From Bryum argenteum (taxonomy: Eukaryota > Streptophyta > Bryopsida > Bryales > Bryaceae): a stretch of 64,000 nucleotides of DNA. The stretch spans positions 6,745,409-6,809,408 of the forward strand of contig CM073328.1 of assembly GCA_037043015.1 (NCBI GenBank), given 5' to 3'. The position numbers were made by a program, and so were the translations under genes. Positions 46,199 to 56,204 of this stretch are shown in pieces (the first letter of the stretch is position 1; each line of letters starts with the position of its first letter). The notes below the pieces were generated by a model, which saw only the letters and a program-made list of their open reading frames with translations, made no database searches and was not told the DNA's origin.

Positions 46199-46533
46199 TT
46201 AAGTATCGAGCCCTCCAAGCAAGGAGTGCGGTGTTTTCTTGAAGTTGCGTGATTACTTCATGTGGTGTTTAGCGCGATAGTTTAGAAGGGTTTACTTTCA
46301 ATAGATAGCGTTAGCTTCATTGCATGATTCAATTGTTAAATATATCCATACACAACCACTTCAAGCTCCAGCGTGACAATGGAAATTTGTAATACTTCTT
46401 GCAGCGTGTAAACTCTATATGATCATACCGACAAGAACTGTGGGTAGCGAGGTCAAAGCATAAATATTTCAAAGACATACATACGGTCATGGTTGTAGGT
46501 GTTGCAGATCTTACATGGGACTTGAGCAGTTAA

Positions 46534-46774
46534 CCCCTAAAGGTCCAGGAAAGCGAAAACTGCTTTTTAGAGTCCAAAATTCAGCCAACTTTGACCATTA
46601 TAACCTCACAAATTAGGAAGAATCAACGGTTCAATTTTGGCAAGTGAGTGGAAGGTTAAGTTAACTTCAAGATCCTACGGTTGGATTTTCCAAATAATTC
46701 TTAGATTAAGAGTTTTTAGGCCTGAAGTGATGGAATGTCCATTTTTACAATTTTGCATCAAGAACCTTTAGGGG
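46534..46774. mobile_element. piggyBac MITE 2, 241 bp
   Basis: Termini CCCCTAAAGGTCC and GAACCTTTAGGGG, flanked by TTAA at 46530-46533 and 46775-46778. The empty site is ttgagcagttaatgca at 42094-42109 in the duplicate unit. About 80% similar to MITE 1 by eye over its body, so the two are members of one family and not one tandem event. Confidence 0.95.
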
Positions 46775-47012
46775 TTAATGCAGAAGATGACCCTTGGTAC
46801 AAAAATGCCTTTCTTCATCATCAAATTGATGGGACCTGATAGATTGTGAGATCATGATATTTTAGTGTACAAAATATAGGTTACAAAATACCATTATCTC
46901 CACTTTGAAGTAAAAATATTACCAGCATGAAATTTGCAATCAAAAAATTACTGGCTAGAAAGTTGTTCATCTTCGTCTCAAAAACATGGCAAGTTAGAAA
47001 GTTGTTCACCTA

Positions 47013-47262
47013 ACCAGCTCTCCAAGCTCAATGACGCTCCAAGGTTTCATCTGGAGGCAGATCCTCCTCGCATTGAAGGATTGACTCGCTTTTAATGGAT
47101 GACCCTCGCAAAAGATTGTCAACCTGACCCCCCAAGTAATGAAGGTAAGCTTGTACCTCCATAAGCTTACCGAACATTCTCAAGAGGTTCACTGGAAAGT
47201 GCACATTATTAACAGAGTGGATGTCAGGAAGTTTGTGTACATTATCTAGATCGTGTATAAAT
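47013..47262 (+). pseudogene. Fragment of exon 8 and its donor intron of the 20.3-25.1 kb gene
   Basis: Matches 23893-24165: ccagctctccaagctcaatg, then the Arg/Ser-coding stretch, cctgaccccccaagtaatgaag and the splice donor gtaagcttgtacctcc. Small deletions and an in-frame TAA destroy the reading frame. The intron part continues to ttatctagatcgt. A non-functional duplicate. Confidence 0.85.
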
Positions 47263-47330
47263 AGATTCATTTACTTATCTATTTATCTTTCTCCAGAGCA
47301 TCTGCTAGAGCATTTCTCCAGAGCATTTGC

Positions 47331-47628
47331 TATGGTAGAGGCACCTATACCCGACCGGCAACCAATACCCGATCAAGCCCGATTCCTAGATTTTGAAAGA
47401 ACATATGTACCTCATTTGTATATTTGACCATGTGATCGACTTTAGGTTCCAAGCAACTTTTCACTTTAAACAATTATAACTATTTGAATAATGCAAATAA
47501 AACCACGAAACTTTTTGCATTCAACAAGAACCTTATGTTTGCACACATGAAAAATTCTTAAAAAAATATATACCTTAATATCATTTGCTAAAATCCTTAA
47601 ATGGTCGGGTATAGGTGCCTCTACCATA
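47331..47628. mobile_element. MITE with 26-bp perfect terminal inverted repeats
   Basis: The left terminus TATGGTAGAGGCACCTATAC continues for 26 bp in all and is matched exactly by the reverse complement at 47603-47628. The core is AT-rich. Outer TA dinucleotides suggest a TA target duplication and a Tc1/mariner-like origin. It lies between the exon 8 and exon 10 fragments of the duplicated gene tail. No other copy was noticed in the window. Confidence 0.85.
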
Positions 47629-47636
47629 GTTTACAA

Positions 47637-47740
47637 ACCCTCCAAAGGAAGATGACGACGTCTCACTTACGAGAGGAAGGCCTCTCTGGAGCAAAGTGGA
47701 GCAAAAACAAGAGGTTGTATTTTAGAAGACTAACACAAAG
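47637..47740 (+). pseudogene. Fragment of exon 10 (3' end) of the 20.3-25.1 kb gene
   Basis: Matches 25026-25125: ccctccaaaggaagatgacg, then tctcacttacgagaggaagg and gttgtattttagaagac including the stop codon. An 8-base deletion shifts the frame relative to the source. Exon 9 is absent between this and the exon 8 fragment. Confidence 0.85.
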
Positions 47741-48811
47741 ACTAATGGAATGTAGCATATTCATTGCAAAGACTAATGGACTGTAGCATATTCATTTTAT
47801 TGGTGTTCAGAGTCGATGATAATTTTTATTTATCTAGAGTAAAAACTAGTGATGTAGTGCATTCGAAAGATGTCATCAAGTGAAAATATGGTGATGGATA
47901 ACCACTTGCTTTCACTTGTATCTCTTTGTACGAGTGGCAGTTTGAATATGGATAAAATAATTAAGGTATGAGCACCCTAATAATTTAAGGATTTAAGGCA
48001 TGCCACCCCTTATAAGCGTGCATGTCATAATCAAGATTACCCTACAACTATTCTAATGTATTCCATGTGTATATACAGTAGGGTGTCTGGATATAGGTTA
48101 ACCTATATTGGTCAGTTTTAAAATTTGTGATTATTATTCTAAGTGCTTATGAATGTCTCTCTTTTTTATTTGCTAATTACTCAAAAATAGTAAGCTGGCA
48201 CTCATTCCACCACTCTAAGGGGCAAACCGCACGAGAGGAAAGGCAGTGAGTTGGATGAATAGCATTGGTTCAAATTAGCAAGTAGTTGCCACATGAGAGG
48301 AGTAGGGAGATTGGCAAGAATTACATGGAACAATTTTGTAGCTTTGGAATTGGCTTTGGATGTTGCTTTGGGATCTATATGGCAATGACTTGGCACAATA
48401 AGTGCTACCACTCCACTACCGGGCACTAGTGCCTGGAAGTGGGTTAGAAGTCTACATTGTAAGGAGAAAATCAAGGAAAAGAATTTTTTTATAGAGGCAA
48501 AGTACCACGTTGGAGGAAGTTGTGAAACTTCCTCTCCCTCTCGTGTGGGAAGGCCCTAAGTTTAGTGAATACCTCAAATGCACGGAAATAGGTGCTTAGA
48601 TCTTATTACTATTGGCATTTTCCTACTAGTATAGGTGTTCATACATGACCACTTTTGGCATTTTTCTACTAGTATAGAACTATAGATGTTTATACCTTAC
48701 TATTAGTATGTTTGATGATGGTGTCTTACTAAACGGTACCACCTTTGCAATCCAATTGAAAAGCTAACCGTTCTTATCAATCTAATTGAAAAGCTGATTG
48801 TTACTTAGAGC
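47741..48811. repeat. Segmental duplication unit, copy 3 (left part)
   Basis: Homologous to the gene's 3' flank at 25138-25800. An unshared insert of about 330 bp lies at 48210-48560 (ggcaaaccgcacgagaggaa to tcctctccctctcgtgtggg). Its ends, cacgagagg and cctctccctctcgtg, are partly inverted, so it may be another short element. Confidence 0.6.
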
Positions 48812-49493
48812 CACTAGTAGGAATTGGCCAAAAAAATAATTTTGAGAAGTGTTTTAAATGACAGGATGTCACTTCGATGTCCATAGTGATGAATTCTGTA
48901 GCACGAGTTGTGTTTTAAATGACAGGATGTCATTTTGATGTCCAAAATGACGAATTTTGGGACAATAGGTGAAAAGGTCCTAATTAAACTTGGATTATGG
49001 AAAATTTTAAAATTCATATTTTCTTTTTATGTCTTTGGTAATAATTTACTAAATGGCGAATCTGTACGCAGTGGAAATAGTCAGTACTAGAAATGTGGGG
49101 ATGTTGTGATGTGCTCCACATTGCAAAGTTAGTGTAAGTGAAGTTGATGTGTACAATGAAAGTGAACTTGATGTGCTCCATGTGATTAGCACATCACAAA
49201 CCCGTTAGCGATGTGCTTAGGTAAACTAAGTGAAGTTACATAGGTAAATTCTGGAAGTGTATGTCATGTGTCAAAATACCATGATCCTTGCAAAAACTCT
49301 TGTTACAAAGAATGAACTTCAGAACATAGATTTTAGAATTTAGATCACAGAATAGATTAGTGAAAAGTAAACTTGTTTAATCAAACATGTACATTTTAGT
49401 GAAATATATGTTTGTAGGAAATGTACATTCTGTAAAATGTACGTTTGTAAAGAATGTACATTTATGTGACTCAGAGGATGTCTTATCAAAAGA

Positions 49494-49790
49494 ATGTCTA
49501 CATCATGGCCAGCATTTGGGGGAGATCAATGGAACGAACTCAGAGCTTGCTGCTTAGGTGGTGGAGGAGTTCGATGTGAAGCTGTAAAAATTCGACGCCG
49601 GCCAAGGAAGAGGCGCACAGATCATCAAGAAGTTGAAGCCCGTCTAGGCCACAACTATTCTATCATAGTTCGGCATCGAACTAGCCTCATCGTAAGGCTC
49701 GTTCAATGCCGCACTGGCGAACCTGGAGGGACTACTTGCACAGGTGAATGCAATTTGCCGAATCGATCGCAGGTTTCGCACTTTTGTTGT
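49494..49790 (+). pseudogene. GC-rich captured gene fragment inside the CACTA element
   Basis: This 300-bp core differs sharply in composition from the AT-rich element around it. Read in one forward frame it gives sensible stretches separated by stop codons, such as KFDAGQGRGAQIIKKLKPV and GSFNAALANLEGLLAQV. That suggests a decayed exon of a host gene. An alternative frame is open for 99 codons but is Arg-rich and unconvincing. I cannot name the source gene. Confidence 0.45.
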
Positions 49791-49913
49791 TAGGTAGAAG
49801 GTAGGGTTAGAAATGGCGATGGTTTCGCACTTTTGTTGTTAGGTAGAAGGTAGGGTTAGAAATGGCGATGGTTTCGCACTTTTGTTGTTAGGTAGAAGGT
49901 AGGGTTAGAAATG
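49772..49913. repeat. Three-copy 49-bp tandem repeat
   Basis: Units start ggtttcgcacttttgttgtt at 49772, 49821 and 49870 and are essentially identical, the third ending at gggttagaaatggg. It lies within the CACTA element at the edge of the captured fragment. Identity suggests recent expansion. Confidence 0.92.
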
Positions 49914-50705
49914 GGCAATGGCAGTAGCGTCGATTTCCGGGCGAGACAGGACGTCGGAGCTCATTGCGATTGCGATCGCCTACGCAAATTTCCCAAATTC
50001 AGCATGTATGAGGATTTCAGAATCCTCATTTTCAATCCTCAAAAATCAATTCAGCATGTATAAAGATTTCTAAAATCCTCATCTGCCACAATCCTCCAAA
50101 AGAAAGCATGTTTAAAGATTTCCAAAATCCTAATTTACAACAATCCTCAAAACTAAACTTAGCATGTATGAAGATTTCTAAAATCCTACATTGTCATAAT
50201 TGTTTATATGAAGACATCCTCAAAACAAGGCAGGGTAATTCTTTTTCCCCTTACTTACCTAGTGTCTTACTATGGTTTTACCTCATGTCCAAAATGACAC
50301 AATGGCCATAATGATTTGACACGAATGACAATGAATATTGTTTGTCATTTGAGACACTTGTTGCAAAGCTCTTAACAAATTAGTGTCATTTGTGTCGTCA
50401 TTTTTTTGCAAATTCCTACTAGTGCACCTTTGTTCAGTAGGAAGATGTGAACCTTTGTCTAATAGGAAAATGTGAACTTGCATGTAGGCGACAACAATCT
50501 TGCAATTGTTGGTTGTTGGATTTTTAGTAACCTCCCCATGAAGTTTCCATAGAATGAGAATGAGAATAAAACATAAACAACACCCAAGGTAAATGTTTCA
50601 AGAATCATGATTATGAGGATTGCAATATTGCACCCCTCATAATCATGAAGTGATGTGAATGTGGACATATTTGCCCAAAAGACACGGAAAAACAACAAAT
50701 AAGAA

Positions 50706-51150
50706 GCTCAATTTCGTTAAAATGGCACTATTCCATATAACCTCAATTCCGTTAAAATGGCACTATTCCATGTGCCATTTTAGCGGAACTAAAGTGCCAT
50801 ATTGTGCAAACATGCCATTTTACAAGCATATTTTTGAAGTGAAGTTCAGAAGTATTTACGCCTACAAAACGACATGTTTATTAATATCACACATGTACTC
50901 CGTAATATCACAAAAATTTCTGTAATATCACTAACATTTCCATAGTATCACACATTTTTATGGATTTTGACCTTTGGACACAGTAAAAGGGCAATATTTC
51001 TAAACGGCCGTTCAAGAAACATTGTTGTTTTTGAACGGCCGTTTAGGAATATTTACCCTATCATGTCAAAACTCGACAAAAACCAACATCATTGTTTTCA
51101 TTTTAAGCACCCCAAAAAGCGCCATTTTAGCGGAATTACGCCATTTTAAG
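50706..51150. mobile_element. Possible inverted-repeat element with gccattttagcgg motifs
   Basis: Starts aatttcgttaaaatggcac and ends gccattttagcggaatt, inverted relatives. An inner pair (aattccgttaaaatggcac and tgccattttagcggaac) lies at 50729-50790. The stretch is missing at the equivalent point of copies 1 and 2 (gacacgaaaaacaatatcc at about 26003), so it is an insertion. The exact target duplication is not clear. Confidence 0.55.
51000..51046. repeat. Hairpin with 16-bp perfect arms
   Basis: Arms ctaaacggccgttcaa and ttgaacggccgtttag flank a 15-bp loop. Each arm contains the palindrome aaacggccgttt or its near form. It lies inside the possible inverted-repeat element. Confidence 0.85.
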
Positions 51151-52493
51151 TTTTTAAGGGATTTGAGGTTTAAGACACATATATTAACCCTAACACGTCC
51201 AAGCAAGCCCAACGGGCTTGTTTCCAACGGAATCGGTCTTATACGCCCAAGCAAGCCCAACGGGCTTGTTTCCAACGGCGGTCTATTTCACTGTACTCAA
51301 CTTTTCACTTATATTTTATGTCAAACTTGTCACCTTCTTGTAATGCATTCAAAAAGTGAAGTGGGGCTGTGTAAATTACGTGGTGTCTTGTTTGGTGCAA
51401 CTTGCTTATTGTTAAACTAACAGACTTATTGCTACTAAATTCTTCTCAGGAATGAAAAGTCATCTTGACAAGCTTTGTAACTATCAAATTCACTTCTTGA
51501 AGGTAAGTTCTAACATTCATACATTCACTTGATTTAATTGGGTACATCTTCTATTTTAAATGAAGTGTACTAGCCGTATTTTGCAAGAAATTATCGATTT
51601 AAATTGTGCTTTTAATCAGAGGAGATTTTTTTTTTCCATTTTTCTCTAAATTTCCTTCTAGTGAAATAAGCAACACTAGAGCCTACTATGTCGGTAAAAG
51701 TTTAAGAAAATACAATAATTTATTTTAATAGCGCAGTTTAAATCGGCGCTCATGTACCTCTAACGACAAGGTTATCGTGCAGGGAGTGCTTTTCGGCACA
51801 CGTTCACGTGCATGTACTTCCGAAACAATGTGTTCGGACGCGAACGAGTGTTTGCTCAAAACGGTCCAAACGTTCGTGAACGCACTCAAAGGAGTGTTTG
51901 CTCAAAACACGTTGTTTGTGCACAAAACTCCATGAGAGGCGATGAGACCCAACGTTGCCTCAAGTCTTATTCTATCAATTCCGTTACATGGCACCTGTTC
52001 AATCTTGTTCCGAATCGTGACCATAGAAAGTAACGATCCTTTTAAAGTTTTGAACCATGGATACTTTCTTTTGTTTTGTGTATTGACTTCTTGGATCACT
52101 TCTTTCGTTGTTTTGTCTTGTGTAATGTAATTTATGTCTCCAAATTGCAAACCTTAATTGATCAATAAAATAATCAAGGAAAAGTGACAAATATAATAAT
52201 CTATTTTGACATTATTAGAAGCACAATTAAAACTGACACTTTGTGTCATTCCGGTCAAGTCATTACAGCCGTCACTTTTGGTGCCATTTTTCATTAGTGC
52301 ATTCATTCGTTTGAACCACGTTTACATCCCTCCGTTATTGAATGAATTTCAAAAGACAAACTTTTTTTGTTCTGTGTTCTAAATCTTTCAATTACTTCCT
52401 CCGCTTTTAATGATTGATGCTACCGCTCACGTCGGCAAACACGTTCAAGTTGTCTTATTTATGGCGTTTTGCAGTCTGGCCTTGACTCCTTCA

Positions 52494-52617
52494 TGTGCTC
52501 AAGGGCGCGCCTTGAGGTGCTCAAGGAGACGCCTTGAGGTGCTCAAAGAGACGCCTTAAGGTGCTCAAGGAGACGCCTTGAGGTGCTCAAGGAGACGCCT
52601 TGAGGTGCTCAAGGGTG
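52494..52617. repeat. 22-bp minisatellite, about 5.5 copies
   Basis: The unit ggtgctcaaggagacgcctt is followed by ga and repeats in tandem with single-base differences. The unit itself is partly self-complementary (ctcaagg and ccttgag), so folded arrays are possible. No flanking gene. Confidence 0.9.
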
Positions 52618-53586
52618 CGTATTGATGAAGCAGTCCTACGTTGTAAATTAGAACATACATCTCTTACCTAGAATATACTTAAAATATAATTACATCCATA
52701 TAATTTAATCAAAAGTAATTTTTGGTTTTTAAGTAAAAGATTTATGAAACTTAGATCTAAAAGTACTTTGAGTTCTATTTTAAAATGTAATATTGGCTCG
52801 ATAGTAAAAGATGAACTAATCTTAAATATATAAGTACTTCTATATATATATATATACAAGTGCCAATTTATTAATCATATTGGTTGACTATGGCATGACG
52901 AAATGAAGTCAAAAATGTATGGTATATTCTCATATATTTTCATAATCTTTCTAAAATATTTCCATAATCTTCCTGGTAGTTACTACTTAGGACTTATTCA
53001 CCTCTTGTCCCAAAAGCCGTCATTTTGAACATCAACATCATGTCATTTAAGACACAACTCATGTTACAAAAGTCGTCATTATGAACATCAAAGTGACATC
53101 CCGTCATTAAAGACACTTCTCAAAAGCTCTTGATAATATCGAAAATGAAGCTCTATGTTGTTTTGTGAATTTCTGTCTTTTCAATCACTTCCTATACAAT
53201 TGATTAGTTGTCTTGGTAGTGACAATTACTGCACACCATTCATTTGATTGGACTACGTATACATCCTTGCGTCAATCATGAATGAATTTCAAAAGGCCGC
53301 CTTGTTTTGTTATGTGTTTTAAATCATCCAATTACTTCCTCCGCTTTTAATGATTGATGTTACCGCTCGTGTTGGCAAACACATACGAGTTGTCTTATTT
53401 ATGGCGTACTGCAATCTAGCCATAACATGTCACTTCGATATTACTGAATACTAGATGGCTGGATTGTGGCTTCTTAATATCTCCTTTTGAGTATAGATTG
53501 CATTCGATCACATTCAGATTGAGCTTCTTTATAATGATTACGTCTTCGTTCTAACCTTTTTTTTGTCTTTCGCAAGTGACGGCGCC
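52618..53586. other. AT-rich sequence and promoter of F-box gene 2
   Basis: To about 53430 this is AT-rich with diverged CACTA terminal sequence. From about 53450 it matches the proximal 5' flank of F-box gene 1 (ggattgtggcttcttaatat). A short (ta) run is at about 52840-52858. No other gene. Confidence 0.6.
52985..53125 (-). mobile_element. CACTA terminal fragment in inverse orientation
   Basis: The stretch gacatcccgtcatta and cacttctcaaaagctc matches the reverse complement of the left subterminal repeats of the element at 48812 (48836-48960). No terminus is preserved on the outer side. A truncated relic. Confidence 0.7.
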
Positions 53587-54906
53587 ATGGAACCTATGGA
53601 GGTGGATCCCACAACGGAGCGAATTCTCGCCTTACCAGAGCGCCTAACGACCTTGGAGGAAGAAGCCACTCTCTTAGTCAGGGAGCTCGCATCACTGGAG
53701 GGTGGCCACCACACTTACAGGCACACATGCGCACATTACGAAGCGCTCATAGACTCAGCAGTCTGGAGCAACATGCCCAAGGAGCTTCTGCAACTGATCT
53801 TCGCCCGCTTACCACTCACAGACACAGTGCTTATCCAGAGCCTCTCCCGAGAATGGTGGCGAATCAGCCGAGAGCAGTCCTTCCGACGCTCATGCGCACT
53901 CTCAGAGTCACCGAAGATGTTCGCCTTTGTCGAGGAGGCAGCTTTCGGAGAGAAGGGCGACATCAGCATCCGCTTGTTCGATGGGGAAAGCCAAAGATGG
54001 CACACGTATGAGATGCAGATCAAGCCCGGCTTTCATGGTGATACCATGCTTGCTTGTGATGGAGGACTCGTCTGCTTCGTGTCCAGGACGGTGGACAAGG
54101 AGCACCACCCACTCGCAATTGCAGTCATCAATCCGTTAACGAAGCAGTACCGAACTCTCCCGAACTCACCTTCGTTGTCCAAAATCCAACCGAAGATGGT
54201 GCAGCTCGTGATGGACCGAGCCACGAAAGATTACAAGGTGATCGTGGTTGGCAGGAAGCGAAAAAGCACAGGGAAGTTCTTGGGGATGGTGTGGAGCTCG
54301 GCAACTGGCAAGTGGAACCGAGCTAATATCACGGACGATCTCTTCTTCGGACACCGTTTTCGATTCTACCTAGTTGGAAACGAAGAGCTTGACGCTTACT
54401 ACGTCGGCACCTGCTTCTACGATTGCCAAGAATCTGATCTCCATGAGCTGAATGGTGATCCACCGTTGGCTTCCTGCAAGGCCTATGCTCTCATCACCGA
54501 TCGGTTGTTCGTGTTGAACTACGAGACGAGGATGCAGCCTGGTGCAGGATTGGGTAGCTACATGATGCTCTCCCACTTCGTGTTGTCAGAGTATCAGGGC
54601 CAACGGAGGTCGCCTCACTGGGTGAGAATACGAGACCACGAGTGCACTCCGCTGACGACTGGCGCGGCCGTGGTGCCACTGTCGGAGGATTTCTACACCG
54701 TTTTGCATGCTTGCAGGAACTACGTGATGGTGACGTTTGTGAACAGTGAGTTTGGGATCTCCAAAGCAGCCTGGACGTGGTTGTATGACTTGCTGAGTTT
54801 CCAGTGGCAGGAGCTTCCGCCTGCTCCTGCTGTTCCTAGCATTGGTGAGTGGGTGCCCTCTCCTCTCGAGGCCATGAGTGAGCTCCACTGGGATGCAGTC
54901 CCATAG
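53587..54906 (+). CDS. F-box protein 2, paralogue of F-box protein 1
   Basis: Single exon, 439 codons from ATG 53587, the same length as its paralogue at 39035; the frame also runs 8 codons upstream without an ATG. It keeps the acidic start, the Leu/Glu coiled coil, the F-box core (NMPKELLQLIFARLPLTDTV, then REWWRISREQSFRRSC) and the same C-terminal substrate-binding region. By my hand alignment the two proteins differ at about 41 of 439 positions, with no insertions or deletions. Replacements cluster in the coiled coil edge, around residues 120-140, 245-280 and 380-430. Role as for its paralogue: an SCF ubiquitin-ligase substrate adaptor of unknown target. The differing surface residues make divergence in target choice plausible. 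Confidence 0.9.
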   Translation: MEPMEVDPTTERILALPERLTTLEEEATLLVRELASLEGGHHTYRHTCAHYEALIDSAVWSNMPKELLQLIFARLPLTDTVLIQSLSREWWRISREQSFRRSCALSESPKMFAFVEEAAFGEKGDISIRLFDGESQRWHTYEMQIKPGFHGDTMLACDGGLVCFVSRTVDKEHHPLAIAVINPLTKQYRTLPNSPSLSKIQPKMVQLVMDRATKDYKVIVVGRKRKSTGKFLGMVWSSATGKWNRANITDDLFFGHRFRFYLVGNEELDAYYVGTCFYDCQESDLHELNGDPPLASCKAYALITDRLFVLNYETRMQPGAGLGSYMMLSHFVLSEYQGQRRSPHWVRIRDHECTPLTTGAAVVPLSEDFYTVLHACRNYVMVTFVNSEFGISKAAWTWLYDLLSFQWQELPPAPAVPSIGEWVPSPLEAMSELHWDAVP

Positions 54907-55650
54907 CTTAACTTTGAGACATAATTAAGCTCTGGTGTTGTGCTTTTAATTCGATCGGCAGTGAGTAGAGAGGCTTAGGTAGACACATGGAAACCACCAA
55001 TTTTGGTGGTGTTTTTCTGTGTGTATTTGCACACAATTCGGTACAAGGAGCGGCTATTTTATATGGAACCCTCGTGTGAGTATGTATGAAAGTCATTTGT
55101 GGCTGGCTTCTCTGTGAGTTTCAATGGGATATGGTTTGTGCCAGCACTTCATATAAGGCTGTGATTAAAAAACTTCAGTGCATTATTCCACATTTAGTTA
55201 TCGATTCAATTTTTGAACTTCTAAGCAGGATCAATAACAGAGTAGTCATGGTTGGAACCAGAATTGCTATGCCATAACTAATACAACTCTGTAACATAGA
55301 TACAAAGCAAGGGCTCCAAATCAGGATCGATGTAGCAGCAAGAAAATGAGGAAATTGAGGCATTCTCACCTGACGAAGCAACAAGGCTGAGCAACAACAG
55401 CTTTAGAAATAGGCATGCGTACAGGAACTCATGCAAGGCCAACAATTCCACTATACTTTTCTACATTAAATCCTTTAGGGTTTCGTTGAAATTGTTGAAT
55501 TCTGGTTGAATCGACTTTTAGGATTTCGTTGAAATTGTTGAATCGACCTTTTGGGTGTTGTTGAAATTATTGAATTGTGGAGATGTTAGTAGCCATGAGT
55601 TTTTTCTTCGACAATCCACTCGTGGTGTTAGAGAAGTACAGAAGTACTAA
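54907..55650. other. 3' flank of F-box gene 2
   Basis: Shared with 40355-40890 behind F-box gene 1 through gcctatgccataa and beyond, then with the gggtttcgttgaaatt repeats found near 41340. It carries small insertions and deletions relative to its partner. No gene. Confidence 0.6.
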
Positions 55651-55877
55651 GACTACTACAATTTGAGGGGGTTTGCAATGTTCTCTTCTCAAACGTTGCT
55701 CAAGTTTAGCGTTATTGCGTCACCAAGCAATGTAATTAATAATGTTGGTGAGAATGTTGCTTATTTTTTTGAGAACGTTGCCCAAGCAGGTTTCAAGACG
55801 TTGCTAGACTTGAGCAATGTTTACACAAAAGCAACCTTTGTAACATTGCAAACCCCTCTCTTTTCTAGTCTGTGGTG
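55651..55877. mobile_element. Short element with CACTA-like ends, copy 3 (degenerate)
   Basis: Left end actactacaatttgagg at 55652 and right end ctcttttctagtc-tgtggtg are diverged forms of the ends at 41490 and 45692. The internal aacgttgc and cttgagcaatgtttac segments match. TTAA flanks are no longer intact, so this copy is older. Confidence 0.65.
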
Positions 55878-56004
55878 TAAATATCGAGGGCTTGGACAGC
55901 TCAATATTTACACGACTGGAAAAGAAGGTTTTCTTCATTATCAAACTGAATGGAACCTTATAGATTGTGAGCAGAGTTGCCTTCTTCGACACATTTACAG
56001 CAAT

Positions 56005-56165
56005 GTCTGTCAACTTGACCCCCCAAGTAATGAAGGTAAGCTTGTACCTCCAAAGCTTACCAAACATCCTCAAGAGGTTCACTAGATAGTGCACAATATC
56101 AACAAAGTGGATGTTAGGAAGTTTGTTTTGTACTTGAGTGAGGAAGTTTGTGTACATTATTAGAG
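56005..56165 (+). pseudogene. Fragment of the exon 8 / intron junction of the 20.3-25.1 kb gene
   Basis: Matches 23998-24160: gtcaacttgaccccccaagt, the splice donor gaaggtaagcttgtacctcc, and the intron through gtggatgttaggaagtttgt. Only the last ten or so codons of exon 8 remain. It is the fourth copy of this gene piece in the window. Confidence 0.85.
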
Positions 56166-56204
56166 ACGCTACAAGACTCCAATAGCGATAGTAAAAATTA
56201 CCGT

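Larger units (their letters stand above)
48812..50424. mobile_element. Non-autonomous CACTA element, 1.6 kb, with captured sequence
   Basis: Termini CACTAGTAGGAATT and AATTCCTACTAGTG are 14-bp perfect inverted repeats. Subterminal repeats of the type aaatgacaggatgtca occur at the left (48858, 48920) and inverted forms (tgtcatttgagacactt) at the right, as in En/Spm elements. The target flanks (agc / cac) do not match cleanly, so the duplication has eroded or the ends are off by a base or two. The duplicate at about 32655-32690 (ttacttaccacctttgtc) shows the unoccupied context. No transposase. The GC-rich core is described separately. Confidence 0.85.
50425..52493. repeat. Segmental duplication unit, copy 3 (continuation)
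   Basis: Continues the unit left of the CACTA insertion (caccttgtt, then gaaaatgtgaacttgcatg). It contains the palindrome copy at about 50609, the inverted-repeat insert at 50706-51150, a doubled cccaagcaagcccaacgggc block at 51197-51278, and a diverged relative of the CACTA element at about 51600-52299 ending tttttcattagtg. No gene. Confidence 0.65.

Noticed and set aside
49494..49793. A 99-codon gene in the CACTA core
   Set aside because: The open frame is Arg/Cys-rich with no motif and another frame reads more like decayed protein; treated as a captured fragment.
50709..50790. CRISPR-like repeated blocks with gccattttagcgg and gttaaaatggc
   Set aside because: The repeats are inverted, few and unevenly spaced, and the setting is a plant nuclear genome.
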